Shown here piece after piece: positions 9,370 through 17,484 of a stretch of DNA of 64,000 nt. Position 1 is the first letter of the stretch, and every line of letters begins with the position of its first letter. The notes under the pieces were generated by a model that worked only from the letters and a program-made list of their open reading frames with translations, was not told where the DNA came from and searched no databases. Made by a program: the position numbers and the translations under genes. Source of the DNA: Pelagibius sp028280305 (GTDB lineage Bacteria; Pseudomonadota; Alphaproteobacteria; Kiloniellales; Kiloniellaceae); assembly GCF_965233615.1 (NCBI RefSeq), contig NZ_OZ247495.1. One strand, written 5' to 3'.

Positions 9370-10515
9370 ATGACTGCATCGCCGATCATGCCTGCAACCT
9401 CAAAAGGAAAGCTCACCTTGCGTCCGCTCGGTCTGCGCGGCCCGGCCGAGTGCGAGGCGTCGAGCGAACCCCTGCGGCTTCTGGCCGGCGGACCGCTGTC
9501 GTTCAGCCATTGCGAGGCGGTCTGGCGGACGGCGGAGGAAACCCGGCGCAGCGTGCAGCCCTTGGCGGAGATTGGCGCCTGGGCCGAGCGGCAGGCGCCG
9601 GGGCAGAAGATTGCCGCCGCCCGGATCCTGGAGCGCCTGACCGCGCCGCGGCGGCCGCTCTGTGGGGTCAGCTTCGAACGGCCCTGTATCATGGGCATTC
9701 TGAACGTCACGCCGGACTCCTTCTCAGACGGCGGCGACCGGGCCGATCCCGAGGTTGCGATCCGCGACGGTCTGGCGATGTTGGAGGCAGGCGCCGATAT
9801 CCTGGATATCGGCGGGGAGTCGACCCGCCCAGGTGCCGAGGCGGTGAGCCTGGAGGAGGAAGAGGCTCGGGTCCTGCCGGTGGTAACCGCCCTGGCCAAG
9901 CAGGGCGCCTGTGTTTCCATCGATACGCGCCATGCCGCCGTCATGCGTGCTGCCGTGGCGGCCGGTGCACGGATGATCAACGACGTGACCGCCCTCAGCG
10001 GCGACCCCGACAGCCTGGCCGTTGCCGCTGAGAGTGACGTGCCGGTGGTGCTGATGCATATGCAGGGCCAGCCGCAGACGATGCAGCGCGATCCGCGCTA
10101 CGACAACGCGGCCCTGGATATCTACGATTACCTGGCGGCGCGCCTCGAAGCCTGTGCCGCCGCGGGCATTGCGGCGGAACGGCTGATCGTCGATCCGGGC
10201 ATCGGCTTCGGCAAAACCCTGACCCACAATCTCCAGGTTCTCGAACAGATCGCATTGTTCCAGGGGCTGGGCTGCCCGGTGCTGCTGGGTGCGAGCCGGA
10301 AGAGCTTCATCGCCAGGCTTTCCCATGGGGAGCCGGCGAAGGAGCGTCTGCCCGGCTCGCTGGCGGCGATTCTCTTTGCGCTGCAGCGCGGGGTTCAGAT
10401 CCTCCGGGTCCACGACGTCGCCGAGACTGTGCAGGCCGTGTCGGTGTGGCAGGCCATGACCCGGGTATCCAGCGGGTTTGAAGCATCGGACATCCCGCCG
10501 CGGGCTCTGCTATAA
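9370..10515 (+). CDS. folP: Dihydropteroate synthase with N-terminal extension
   Basis: FolP joins p-aminobenzoate to dihydropterin pyrophosphate in folate synthesis. The catalytic TIM barrel begins near residue 105 with GILNVTPDSFSDGG, followed by GGESTRPGAE, SIDTRHAAV and, at the end, LGASRKSFIARL and RVHDVAE. About 100 extra residues precede the barrel (with LRPLGLRGPAECE and LLAGGPLSF); such extensions are familiar in related alphaproteobacteria. The ribosome site before the ATG is weak and an ATG 18 bases downstream is an alternative start. Confidence 0.94.
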   Translation: MTASPIMPATSKGKLTLRPLGLRGPAECEASSEPLRLLAGGPLSFSHCEAVWRTAEETRRSVQPLAEIGAWAERQAPGQKIAAARILERLTAPRRPLCGVSFERPCIMGILNVTPDSFSDGGDRADPEVAIRDGLAMLEAGADILDIGGESTRPGAEAVSLEEEEARVLPVVTALAKQGACVSIDTRHAAVMRAAVAAGARMINDVTALSGDPDSLAVAAESDVPVVLMHMQGQPQTMQRDPRYDNAALDIYDYLAARLEACAAAGIAAERLIVDPGIGFGKTLTHNLQVLEQIALFQGLGCPVLLGASRKSFIARLSHGEPAKERLPGSLAAILFALQRGVQILRVHDVAETVQAVSVWQAMTRVSSGFEASDIPPRALL

Positions 10516-10577
10516 GGAATTGATTAGGGAGAGGGTCGCGTGTCGGGCGCGGCCTTGCCCGACCGGAAGGACGTAGA

Positions 10578-11957
10578 ATGTCTCGTAAGCTTTTTGGAAC
10601 CGACGGTATTCGCGGTACAGCGAACCAGGAACCCGTTACCGCAGAAACCGCCCTGGCGGTGGCCAAAGCCGCCGGCCGCCAGTTTTTCCGCGGCGATCAC
10701 CGCCACACCGTGGTGATCGGCAAGGATACACGCCTCTCGGGCTATCTTCTGGAGCCGGCCCTGACCGCCGGGTTCATCTCCGTGGGCATGGATGTCGTGC
10801 TGCTGGGCCCGATGCCGACCCCGGCGGTGGGCATGCTGACCCGTTCGATGCGGGCCGACCTCGGGGTCATGATCTCGGCCTCCCACAATCCCTATCAGGA
10901 CAACGGCATCAAGCTTTTCGGCCCTGACGGCTTCAAGCTTTCAGACGAGGTGGAAAAGGCAATCGAGGCGCGCATCGAGGACGGCGGCGGTCCGCTGGCA
11001 CCGGCGCATCAGTTGGGCCGGGCCGAGCGTCTCGACGGCGCCCTGGGCCGCTACATAGAGTTCGTCAAAAGCAGTTTCCCGCGCGGCCTGCGCCTGGACG
11101 GCATGAAGGTGGTCATCGACTGCGCCAACGGCGCAGCCTACCGCGTGGCGCCCAAGGTGCTGTATGAGCTTGGCGCGGAGGTGGTGCCGGTCGGCGTCTA
11201 TCCCGACGGCTTCAACATCAACCAGCGCTGCGGCGCGACCGAGCCGACGCGCATGCAGGAGGCGGTGGTTACCCACGGCGCCGACTTCGGTATCGCCCTC
11301 GACGGCGATGCGGACCGGGCCATTCTGGCGGACGAGAAGGGCCGGGTGATCGACGGCGATCAGGTGATGGCGCTGGTCGCCCGCTCCTGGCAGCAGTCCG
11401 GCCGGCTTGCCGGCGGCGCCGTCGTTGCGACGGTGATGTCCAACCTGGCGCTGGAACACTATCTCACCGAACAGAGGCTCGGTCTGATCCGCACGCCGGT
11501 GGGGGACCGCTATGTGGTCGAACGCATGCGCGCAGAGGGTTACAACGTCGGCGGCGAACAGTCCGGACACATCGTGCTGAGCGACTTCGCGACCACCGGC
11601 GACGGCCTGATCGCCGCCTTGCAGATTTTGGCGGTGGTGGTGCAGTCCGACCGCCCGGCCTCCGCCGTCACCCAGGTCTTCCAGCCTTATCCGCAGTTAC
11701 TGCGCAACGTGCGCTTCAATGGCGGTGCGCCGCTGGAGGATGCGGCGGTGCAGTCGGCGATCAGCGCCGGCGAAGAGCGCCTGGGCACTGCGGGTCGCGT
11801 GGTGATCCGCAAATCCGGCACCGAACCGGTGATCCGCGTCATGGCCGAGGGCGAAGACGAAGCGCTGGTGGATCAGGTGGTCGGCGATATCTGCCGGACC
11901 ATCGAAGGCTGCAGTGTGGGAACGGCGGCCGATGCCAAACGGGCCGGTGCCGGTTAA
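10578..11957 (+). CDS. glmM: Phosphoglucosamine mutase GlmM
   Basis: GlmM converts glucosamine-6-phosphate to glucosamine-1-phosphate for UDP-GlcNAc, and so feeds peptidoglycan and surface glycans. The 459-residue product starts MSRKLFGTDGIRG. It has the active-site SASHNP motif with the phosphorylated Ser at residue 102, the metal-binding DGDADR segment, the GGEQSGH sugar-binding loop and the C-terminal RKSGTEPVIRVM phosphate loop. Length and start (GGAAGG ribosome site) are standard. Confidence 0.97.
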   Translation: MSRKLFGTDGIRGTANQEPVTAETALAVAKAAGRQFFRGDHRHTVVIGKDTRLSGYLLEPALTAGFISVGMDVVLLGPMPTPAVGMLTRSMRADLGVMISASHNPYQDNGIKLFGPDGFKLSDEVEKAIEARIEDGGGPLAPAHQLGRAERLDGALGRYIEFVKSSFPRGLRLDGMKVVIDCANGAAYRVAPKVLYELGAEVVPVGVYPDGFNINQRCGATEPTRMQEAVVTHGADFGIALDGDADRAILADEKGRVIDGDQVMALVARSWQQSGRLAGGAVVATVMSNLALEHYLTEQRLGLIRTPVGDRYVVERMRAEGYNVGGEQSGHIVLSDFATTGDGLIAALQILAVVVQSDRPASAVTQVFQPYPQLLRNVRFNGGAPLEDAAVQSAISAGEERLGTAGRVVIRKSGTEPVIRVMAEGEDEALVDQVVGDICRTIEGCSVGTAADAKRAGAG

Positions 11958-11992
11958 GCCGAACGCCGTCTCGTGATAGGACGCGGTTTCCG

Positions 11993-12367
11993 ATGCTGCC
12001 TTCCCTGACGGCGCTTTTGCTCTGCCAGCTGATCGGGGAGGCGCTGGTCCGTTTTTTGGGTCTGCCGGTTCCGGGGCCGGTTGTCGGGCTGGTCCTGCTT
12101 TTTTCCTTTCTGGCGCTGAGGCGTTCGGTTCCGGACAGCCTGAACCGGACCGCTACCGGCCTGCTGCATCATCTCTCGTTGCTTTTCGTGCCCGCGGGTG
12201 TCGGCGTCCTGCAGCATGTCGACCGCATTTCCGCAGAGTGGATGGCCATCGCCGTCGCGCTTCTGGTCTCGGCGGTCTCCACCATTCTGGTCACCGCCGC
12301 GGTGATGCGCGCCATGATCCGCCTGATGAAGCTGGATGACGAAGCGGGGGAGGCGACGGATCCGTGA
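11993..12367 (+). CDS. lrgA: CidA/LrgA family membrane protein
   Basis: The 124-residue product is a small four-helix membrane protein of the holin-like CidA/LrgA family. It has the typical GEALVRFLGLPVPGPVVGL segment, an LLHHLSLLFVPAGVGV motif near the centre and a final helix around AVALLVSAVSTILVTAAV. In other bacteria the LrgA/LrgB pair modulates murein hydrolase activity or metabolite transport; the substrate here is unknown. Its stop overlaps the start of lrgB by one base, so the two are translationally coupled. Confidence 0.9.
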   Translation: MLPSLTALLLCQLIGEALVRFLGLPVPGPVVGLVLLFSFLALRRSVPDSLNRTATGLLHHLSLLFVPAGVGVLQHVDRISAEWMAIAVALLVSAVSTILVTAAVMRAMIRLMKLDDEAGEATDP

Positions 12368-13083
12368 TGGAAGGTTTCCCGGAGATCTGGGTCTATCTGC
12401 GAACCGGTCCGCTGCTCTGGTTGACCGTGACCCTGGCGGCTTACCTTCTGGCGCAAAGCCTTTACGAGCGTGCCGCTCTCAATCCCCTGCTGAATCCGGT
12501 CGCTCTTGCGGTGATCCTTCTGTCCGGCCTGTTGCTGGTCACCGGTACCGGCTACCAGGCCTACTTCGAAGGGGCTCAGTTCATCCACTTTCTTCTGGGC
12601 CCGGCAACGGTCGCTCTGGCGGTGCCCCTCTACAGCCATCTCGGCAAGGTGCGGGCCGTGCTTCTGCCCATGCTGGTCGCTTTGCTTTGCGGCGCGGTCA
12701 CGGCTGTGGTGACGGCCGTCGGGACAGCACTGCTGCTGGGCGCCAGTTTTGAAACCCTTGCCTCTCTGGCGCCAAAGTCGGTCACCACGCCGATTGCCAT
12801 GGGCATTTCCGAACAGATCGGCGGCCTGCCATCGCTCACCGCTGTGCTGGTGATCCTGACCGGCGTCCTGGGGGCCATGCTGGCGACGCCGCTACTGAAC
12901 GCTGTCGGTATCCGCGATTGGCGTGCCCGCGGTTTCGCAACCGGGGTGGCCGCCCACGGGATCGGCACGGCAAGAGCCTTTCACGTCAGTGAAGTGGCCG
13001 GCACCTTCGCCGGCATCGCCATGGGCCTGAACGGCCTGGTCACGGCCTTCCTGGTGCCGCTGCTGATCGACTGGGTGCGGTAG
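12367..13083 (+). CDS. lrgB: LrgB family membrane protein
   Basis: This is the second half of the lrgAB pair, 238 residues with several membrane helices. Family signatures include the AFLLGPATVALAVPLY-like segment (here HFLLGPATVALAVPLYSHL), the PKSVTTPIAMGISEQIGG loop near residue 140, and the AAHGIGTARAF block near residue 200. The ATG at 12367 overlaps the lrgA stop; a GTG three bases upstream is also possible. The next gene is convergent. Confidence 0.92.
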   Translation: MEGFPEIWVYLRTGPLLWLTVTLAAYLLAQSLYERAALNPLLNPVALAVILLSGLLLVTGTGYQAYFEGAQFIHFLLGPATVALAVPLYSHLGKVRAVLLPMLVALLCGAVTAVVTAVGTALLLGASFETLASLAPKSVTTPIAMGISEQIGGLPSLTAVLVILTGVLGAMLATPLLNAVGIRDWRARGFATGVAAHGIGTARAFHVSEVAGTFAGIAMGLNGLVTAFLVPLLIDWVR

Positions 13084-13094
13084 AGCGCTACCGC
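13077..13094. other. Hairpin at the lrgB end
   Basis: GCGGTAG and CTACCGC pair perfectly around AGCG, overlapping the lrgB stop codon and facing the end of the convergent MocR gene. It could help separate the two transcripts, but there is no T-run. Confidence 0.3.
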
Positions 13095-13112
13095 TCGGGG
13101 GCCTTCAGTTGG

Positions 13113-14501
13113 TCAGACCATGCTGCTGAAAGCGTAGGAGGGTCCTTCCTGCAGCACCCCGGCAAGGATATCCAGCCCCCGTTTCAGTTCTTCGGTATCG
13201 CGTGACGGTCCGAAACAGACCCGCACGGCATGAACGCTGTCGCGCCGCCCGACCTGAAAAACGTCGCTCGGCGTGATCAACACGCCGCGCCGTTCGGCCT
13301 CTTCCACGAAGGCGTTGGAACGCCAGGGGTCCGGCAGGTGAAGCCAAAGAAAGTTTGCGCCCGGATCGCTTTCGAAGTCCCAGCCGCGAAAGGCCGCCAG
13401 CGCGAGGTCGCGGCGTTGCGCCGCAGCGCGCCTGCGCCCGGCGGCGACTTCTGCCGCCACGCCGCTGTGGATCAATTCAGCGGCGATCTCGGCGGTCAAC
13501 GGGCAGGCCATCCAGCAGGTCGAGTTGATCGCCTGACTGAGGCGCAGTTGGGCGTCATCCGGTGCGACGACATAGCCGACGCGCAGGCCGGCTGATACGG
13601 TTTTCGACAGCCCGACAATGTAATAGCCCAACTCCGGCGCATGGGAACCGACTGGCGGCGGCCGGTCCTCTGCCAGAAAGCCGAAGACGTCGTCCTCGAC
13701 GATCCCCACGTCGTAACGCCGCGCAACCGCAGCCAGGGCGCGGCGGCGTTCGTCGGGCATGGTGACGCTGGTCGGATTGTGCAGCGTCGGGCAGAGATAG
13801 ATCGCCTTTACGTCATGGGCCCGGCAGGCATCCTCGAAAGCGTCGGGCAGGGGGCCCTCGCGGTCGCGGGCGAGCCCGTCGAGGCGCAGACCCAGGAGGC
13901 GTGCCAGGCCGAGCATGCCGGGATAGGTCAGGGAATCGGCAACGATGTGATCGCCGGGCCGGGTAATGGCGGCGAGGACGACCAGCATCCCGTGATGGGC
14001 ACCGGCGGTGACGGTGATCTGTTCGCCTGAGGTCTCGACGCCGTTCTGGGTGAGCCAGTCAGCGCCGGCCTGGCGATGTTCGGGTCGGCCGCGCTGCGGC
14101 TGATAGCCGAGCATCTCCATAGCGCGTGGGCTCGCGGCGCAACGCGCCATAACCGCGGCGATGGCGCTTTCCTCCGGGCAGGGGATGGGAAACGACGAGC
14201 GCATGGGGATGCTGCCCGGCGGGGCGTCATTCCAACGGTGCAGATGCTCGTTGCTGGCCGGTGCGGAGACAAAGGTGCCGCGCCCGACCTCGCCGGCGGT
14301 GAGGCCGCGCCGTTCAGCCTCGGCATAGGCGCGGCTGACCGTTCCCACCGTAACACCCAGGTGCCAGGCCAGATCGCGGTGGGTGGGCAGCCGGTCGCCC
14401 GGTTTCAGCCGTCCCTCCGTGATGTCGCCGGCCAGGGCATCGGCGATGGCCATGTAGCGCGGCCCCGCGGCCTCGGCAATCTGTGGGGTCCATTTTGTCA
14501 T
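13113..14501 (-). CDS. MocR/GntR-family PLP-dependent transcriptional regulator
   Basis: The 462-residue product joins an N-terminal GntR winged helix (about residues 12-80, with LKPGDRLPTHRDLAWHLGV and TVSRAYAEAERRGL) to a class-I aminotransferase-fold domain (about 100-450). The PLP lysine is in GLSKTVSAGLRVG. Regulators of this type sense PLP plus an amino compound. I use the ATG at 14501 (MTKWTPQIAE), because the 13 residues upstream are unlike the family. The target is unknown: the convergent lrgAB and the divergent DUF1127-PhzF block are the neighbours. Direct repeats in front of the start could be its operator. Confidence 0.9.
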   Translation of the reverse strand: MTKWTPQIAEAAGPRYMAIADALAGDITEGRLKPGDRLPTHRDLAWHLGVTVGTVSRAYAEAERRGLTAGEVGRGTFVSAPASNEHLHRWNDAPPGSIPMRSSFPIPCPEESAIAAVMARCAASPRAMEMLGYQPQRGRPEHRQAGADWLTQNGVETSGEQITVTAGAHHGMLVVLAAITRPGDHIVADSLTYPGMLGLARLLGLRLDGLARDREGPLPDAFEDACRAHDVKAIYLCPTLHNPTSVTMPDERRRALAAVARRYDVGIVEDDVFGFLAEDRPPPVGSHAPELGYYIVGLSKTVSAGLRVGYVVAPDDAQLRLSQAINSTCWMACPLTAEIAAELIHSGVAAEVAAGRRRAAAQRRDLALAAFRGWDFESDPGANFLWLHLPDPWRSNAFVEEAERRGVLITPSDVFQVGRRDSVHAVRVCFGPSRDTEELKRGLDILAGVLQEGPSYAFSSMV

Positions 14502-14550
14502 GATGACAATAATACAATTGACCTTAAAGCACGGCAACAATAATTACAAT
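14495..14550. promoter_or_regulatory. Putative MocR operator: direct repeats and palindrome
   Basis: Two copies of ACAATAAT(T)ACAAT lie in the same orientation at 14506-14518 and 14537-14550, about three helical turns apart. The 15-bp palindrome TTGTCATGATGACAA (14495-14509) covers the regulator's start codon. MocR-type proteins such as GabR are known to bind direct repeats, and the region is the divergent promoter space of the regulator and a DUF1127 gene. Binding is inferred, not shown. Confidence 0.4.
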
Positions 14551-14595
14551 CATTGCCTATTTCATTGATACATTCGCATTTGGCGGGAGGATTGA

Positions 14596-14844
14596 ATGCA
14601 TACAATTTCGAAGCCGCCGGTTCTGCTGGAGATTCCAGGCCGCCTTGGCCGCAAACCGGGCCATGGGTTCAGAGAACTGGCTTTCAGATTCCTGATGACT
14701 TGCCTGGAGACCTTGGCGGTCTGGCAGGAGCGGGCGGCGGCGCGCTATCGCCTGGCCGAGATGGATGACCGACTGCTCAACGACATCGCGCTGAGCCGGG
14801 CCGATATCGAGCCGGAGGTCCGCAAACCCTTCTGGCGGGCTTGA
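14596..14844 (+). CDS. DUF1127 family small protein
   Basis: The 82-residue product ends in a DUF1127 domain: AVWQERAAARYRLAEMDDRLLNDIALSRADIEPE, then KPFWRA (about residues 42-82). These short arginine-rich proteins are common in alphaproteobacteria; some bind RNA and influence phosphate or small-RNA-linked regulation. A GGGAGG ribosome site at 14585-14590 precedes the ATG. It is divergent from the MocR-type gene, which might control it. Confidence 0.8.
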   Translation: MHTISKPPVLLEIPGRLGRKPGHGFRELAFRFLMTCLETLAVWQERAAARYRLAEMDDRLLNDIALSRADIEPEVRKPFWRA

Positions 14845-14890
14845 TGCTTTAGCGCGCCGGAACCATCGCAAGAGACTTTAGGATCACCCC

Positions 14891-15688
14891 ATGACTGAGA
14901 TCGCACTTTATCAGGTCGACGCTTTTACCGACCGCGTCTTCGGCGGCAATCCGGCAGCAGTCTGTCCGCTGGAGGCTTGGTTGCCGGACGAGACCATGCA
15001 GGCCATTGCCTTTGAGAACAACCTGTCGGAGACCGCCTTCTTTGTGGCCAACGGCACCGGCTACCACCTGCGCTGGTTCACCCCCGCGATTGAAGTACAG
15101 CTTTGCGGCCACGCCACCCTGGCGGCGGCCTATGTGATTGCCAATCACATCAACCGCGGTGTCGAGAAGGTGCTCTTCGACTCCGCCAGTGGCCCGCTGC
15201 TGGTGGTTCGCCGTGGCGAAGTCTATACCCTGGATTTTCCGGCCATCGCCTCTGCGCCCTTCGACGACAAGGGCGCCGTGAGCGAAGCGCTCGGCGTGAC
15301 TCCGCAGGCGGTTCTGAAGGCGGAGAAGGGAAAGGCCCGGAAGATGATGGCGGTGCTGGCCAGCGAAACCGAAGTGCGCGACGTTGATCCATACCTCGCA
15401 AGGGTTGCGCGTCTGCCGGCGCAAGGGCTGATCGTCACCGCGCCTGGCGACGACTGCGATTTCGTTTCCCGCTACTTCGCCCCCCATGCCGGCATCGACG
15501 AAGACCCGGTGACCGGCTCGGCGCATTGCCTGCTGGTGCCTTACTGGGCCGAAAGGCTGGGCAGGAAGAAGATGGAGGCAAGGCAGATTTCCGCGCGCGG
15601 CGGCAGCCTCACGGTGGAAGACCTGGATGATCGGGTTCTGCTGTCGGGTCGGGCCGCCCCCTATCTTGAAGGTCGCCTTCGCGTATGA
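14891..15688 (+). CDS. PhzF-family epimerase/isomerase
   Basis: The 265-residue product has the two-lobed PhzF/diaminopimelate-epimerase-like fold. It starts with YQVDAFTDRVFGGNPAAVC, contains the family Glu in NNLSETAFF near residue 47, and has the second-lobe motif DPVTGSAHC near residue 205. Members isomerise small acids or act on unknown metabolites, so the substrate cannot be stated. It is followed by cupin and GNAT genes on the same strand. Confidence 0.88.
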   Translation: MTEIALYQVDAFTDRVFGGNPAAVCPLEAWLPDETMQAIAFENNLSETAFFVANGTGYHLRWFTPAIEVQLCGHATLAAAYVIANHINRGVEKVLFDSASGPLLVVRRGEVYTLDFPAIASAPFDDKGAVSEALGVTPQAVLKAEKGKARKMMAVLASETEVRDVDPYLARVARLPAQGLIVTAPGDDCDFVSRYFAPHAGIDEDPVTGSAHCLLVPYWAERLGRKKMEARQISARGGSLTVEDLDDRVLLSGRAAPYLEGRLRV

Positions 15689-15742
15689 ATTGTCGCAAGA
15701 TCCGTCTTGCCGCCGGACGAGACGATATGCGAGAGGCGCAGA

Positions 15743-16282
15743 ATGAGCGACAACCTGAATTCTCCAGCCCCGAATCCTCCAGCCCCGAATCCTCCAGCCC
15801 CGAATCCTCCAGCCCCGAATCCTCCAGCCCTGGATCCTGACAGCCTGGAACCGAAGCTCGGCTCGAGCTATCCGGCCCCCTTCCGGGATGCCTGTGGCGC
15901 GCGGGAGAAGCGTGCCCTCGGCGACGCTCTGGGCCTTACCCACTATGGCGTCAACCTAGTGCGCCTGCCGCCGGGGGCGACTTCGGCCCAGCGCCACTGG
16001 CATACCCATGAAGACGAGTTCGTCTATGTCCTGGAAGGCGCGTTGGTGCTGATCACCGAGGGCGGCGAGCAGACTCTGACAGCGGGCACGGCGGCGGGCT
16101 TTCCGGCCGGCAAGGAAGACGGCCATCAACTGGTGAACCGCAGCGATGCCTGGGCGGTCTATCTCGAAATCGGCAACCGCTCCGACGCCGATGAAGTGCA
16201 TTATCCTGACGTCGATCTTTTCCTTACGATGAGGAACGGTGACTGGGTCTTCACGCACAAGAGCGGAGAGCCCTACGAATGA
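15743..16282 (+). CDS. Cupin-domain protein with Pro-Asn repeat at N terminus
   Basis: The 179-residue product has a cupin beta-barrel (about residues 60-165). The metal-binding motif is HWHTHEDEFVYVLEG (His, His, Glu pattern) and a second histidine lies in GKEDGHQLVNR. The N terminus carries four tandem PAPNP units. I use the ATG at 15743 behind GAGAGGCGCAG. Related proteins are annotated only as cupins, possibly sugar- or small-molecule-binding enzymes. The stop overlaps the next gene by ATGA. Confidence 0.85.
   Translation: MSDNLNSPAPNPPAPNPPAPNPPAPNPPALDPDSLEPKLGSSYPAPFRDACGAREKRALGDALGLTHYGVNLVRLPPGATSAQRHWHTHEDEFVYVLEGALVLITEGGEQTLTAGTAAGFPAGKEDGHQLVNRSDAWAVYLEIGNRSDADEVHYPDVDLFLTMRNGDWVFTHKSGEPYE
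15766..15829 (+). repeat. 15-bp tandem repeat in the cupin gene
   Basis: The unit CCAGCCCCGAATCCT is present four times with no visible change, followed by a diverged fifth copy ending in CTGGATCCT. It encodes Pro-Ala-Pro-Asn-Pro. Perfect identity suggests recent slippage. Confidence 0.9.
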
Positions 16283-16779
16283 GCGCCAAAGGAACCAACG
16301 ACGCGCAGATCCGCGCGGCGGGCGCAGAGGAGATGGATGCCGTCCGAGGGATCTTCCGTGAATATGCCGACTGGCTGCAGGTCGACTACTGCCTGAAAGA
16401 CTTCGAGGCGGAGCTTGCCGGGCTGCCCGGCGCCTTCGCGCCCCCCGCCGGCGGGCTCTGGCTCGCCTGGGTCGGTGACGATCTTGCGGGTTGCATCGGG
16501 TTTCGGTCCCTCGAGACGGGGGTCTGCGAGATGCGCCGCCTCTGGGTGCGCGAGGCCTTCCGTGGCCATCGGCTCGGACGGCAATTGGTAGAGGCAGCCT
16601 TGGCGGCGGCGCGGGCGGCGGGCTATGCGCGCATGTCGCTGGAGACGCTGGGGCACATGACCGCGGCCCGCAGCCTCTACGCCAACCTTGGTTTTCGTGC
16701 CGAGGCGCGCGCCTATGACGGCCTCGACGACGACCTGCGCTACATGGTATGCGATCTCACGTCTCCGGTCGCCGCCTGA
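16279..16779 (+). CDS. GNAT-family N-acetyltransferase
   Basis: The 166-residue product is a single GNAT domain. The acetyl-CoA binding motif A is seen at about residues 95-115 (REAFRGHRLGRQLVEAAL, R/Q-x-x-G-x-G/A pattern as RGHRLGRQ). ETLGHMTAARSLYANLGF follows near the C terminus, typical of the family's last helix. It overlaps the cupin stop by four bases and is thus coupled to it. The acceptor is unknown. Confidence 0.87.
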   Translation: MSAKGTNDAQIRAAGAEEMDAVRGIFREYADWLQVDYCLKDFEAELAGLPGAFAPPAGGLWLAWVGDDLAGCIGFRSLETGVCEMRRLWVREAFRGHRLGRQLVEAALAAARAAGYARMSLETLGHMTAARSLYANLGFRAEARAYDGLDDDLRYMVCDLTSPVAA

Positions 16780-16832
16780 CCACCGCCTTCCCAGCCGCAA
16801 CCTTGATTTCCCTGCATGAGAGGTGCACAGCC

Positions 16833-17279
16833 GTGCAAGCGCTGTACTTTGAAGACTTCGAACCCGGCCAGCAGTTTCACAGCAAGGGCGCGACCCTGAG
16901 CGAGAGCCAGATCATGGACTTTGCGCTGACCTACGATCCGCAGCCCTTTCACATCGACAAGGTGGCCGCGGCGGAAGGGCCCTTCGGCGGGCTCATCGCT
17001 TCCGGCTTCCAGACCCTCTCACTCGCCTTTCGCCTGTTTTACCAAGCCAACGTGATCAACGCCTGCTCCATGGGTTCGCCCGGCTTCGACAAGCTGCGCT
17101 GGGTCAGGCCGGTGCGCCCCGGCGACACCCTGTCCGTCGCCGCCGAGGTAGCGGAGATGCGCCCCTCAAGCTCCAAGCCCGACCGCGGCACCCTGCTGAT
17201 GGACTACACCGTCACCAATCAGAACGCCGAGCCGGTCATGACCTTCACCGCCATCCATATCCTGGCCCGGAAGGTCTAG
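16833..17279 (+). CDS. MaoC-like hotdog-fold dehydratase
   Basis: The 148-residue product has the hotdog fold of MaoC-like (R)-specific enoyl-CoA hydratases. It shows FEPGQQFHSKGATLSESQI, then the hydratase signature with Asp and His in YDPQPFHID near residues 32-40, and GGLIASGFQTL. I prefer the GTG at 16833, since it follows a GAGAGG ribosome site and gives a normal N terminus; an earlier in-frame ATG at 16749 lies inside the GNAT gene. The substrate is unknown. Confidence 0.85.
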   Translation: MQALYFEDFEPGQQFHSKGATLSESQIMDFALTYDPQPFHIDKVAAAEGPFGGLIASGFQTLSLAFRLFYQANVINACSMGSPGFDKLRWVRPVRPGDTLSVAAEVAEMRPSSSKPDRGTLLMDYTVTNQNAEPVMTFTAIHILARKV

Positions 17280-17351
17280 GCCGATTTCCTGACCTTTCGG
17301 TCAAGTTTGCCGTCTGCGACGCTTTGGCGCCGGAAAGCGGCGTATGGGCAA

Positions 17352-17379
17352 TTGACGCAGTGCAGCATAGTGCTAGTAT
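17352..17379 (+). promoter_or_regulatory. Likely sigma-70 promoter of serC-serA
   Basis: TTGACG (17352-17357) and TAGTAT (17374-17379) are 16 bases apart, about 105 bases before the serC start. The leader contains a G/C-rich hairpin (CCCGCG...CGCGGG, near 17384-17401). The alphaproteobacterial serC RNA motif is known from this position in front of serC, but I could not fit its consensus with confidence. Confidence 0.5.
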
Positions 17380-17484
17380 CCGGCCCGCGCGCGCCGCGGG
17401 ATTTCAGGCTTTTGGCTGTTTCGGGGCGCAGACTTTCGAACGGGGCCAAGATAGAGCGCCCTCACAGAATTTAGGAGCAGTGCT

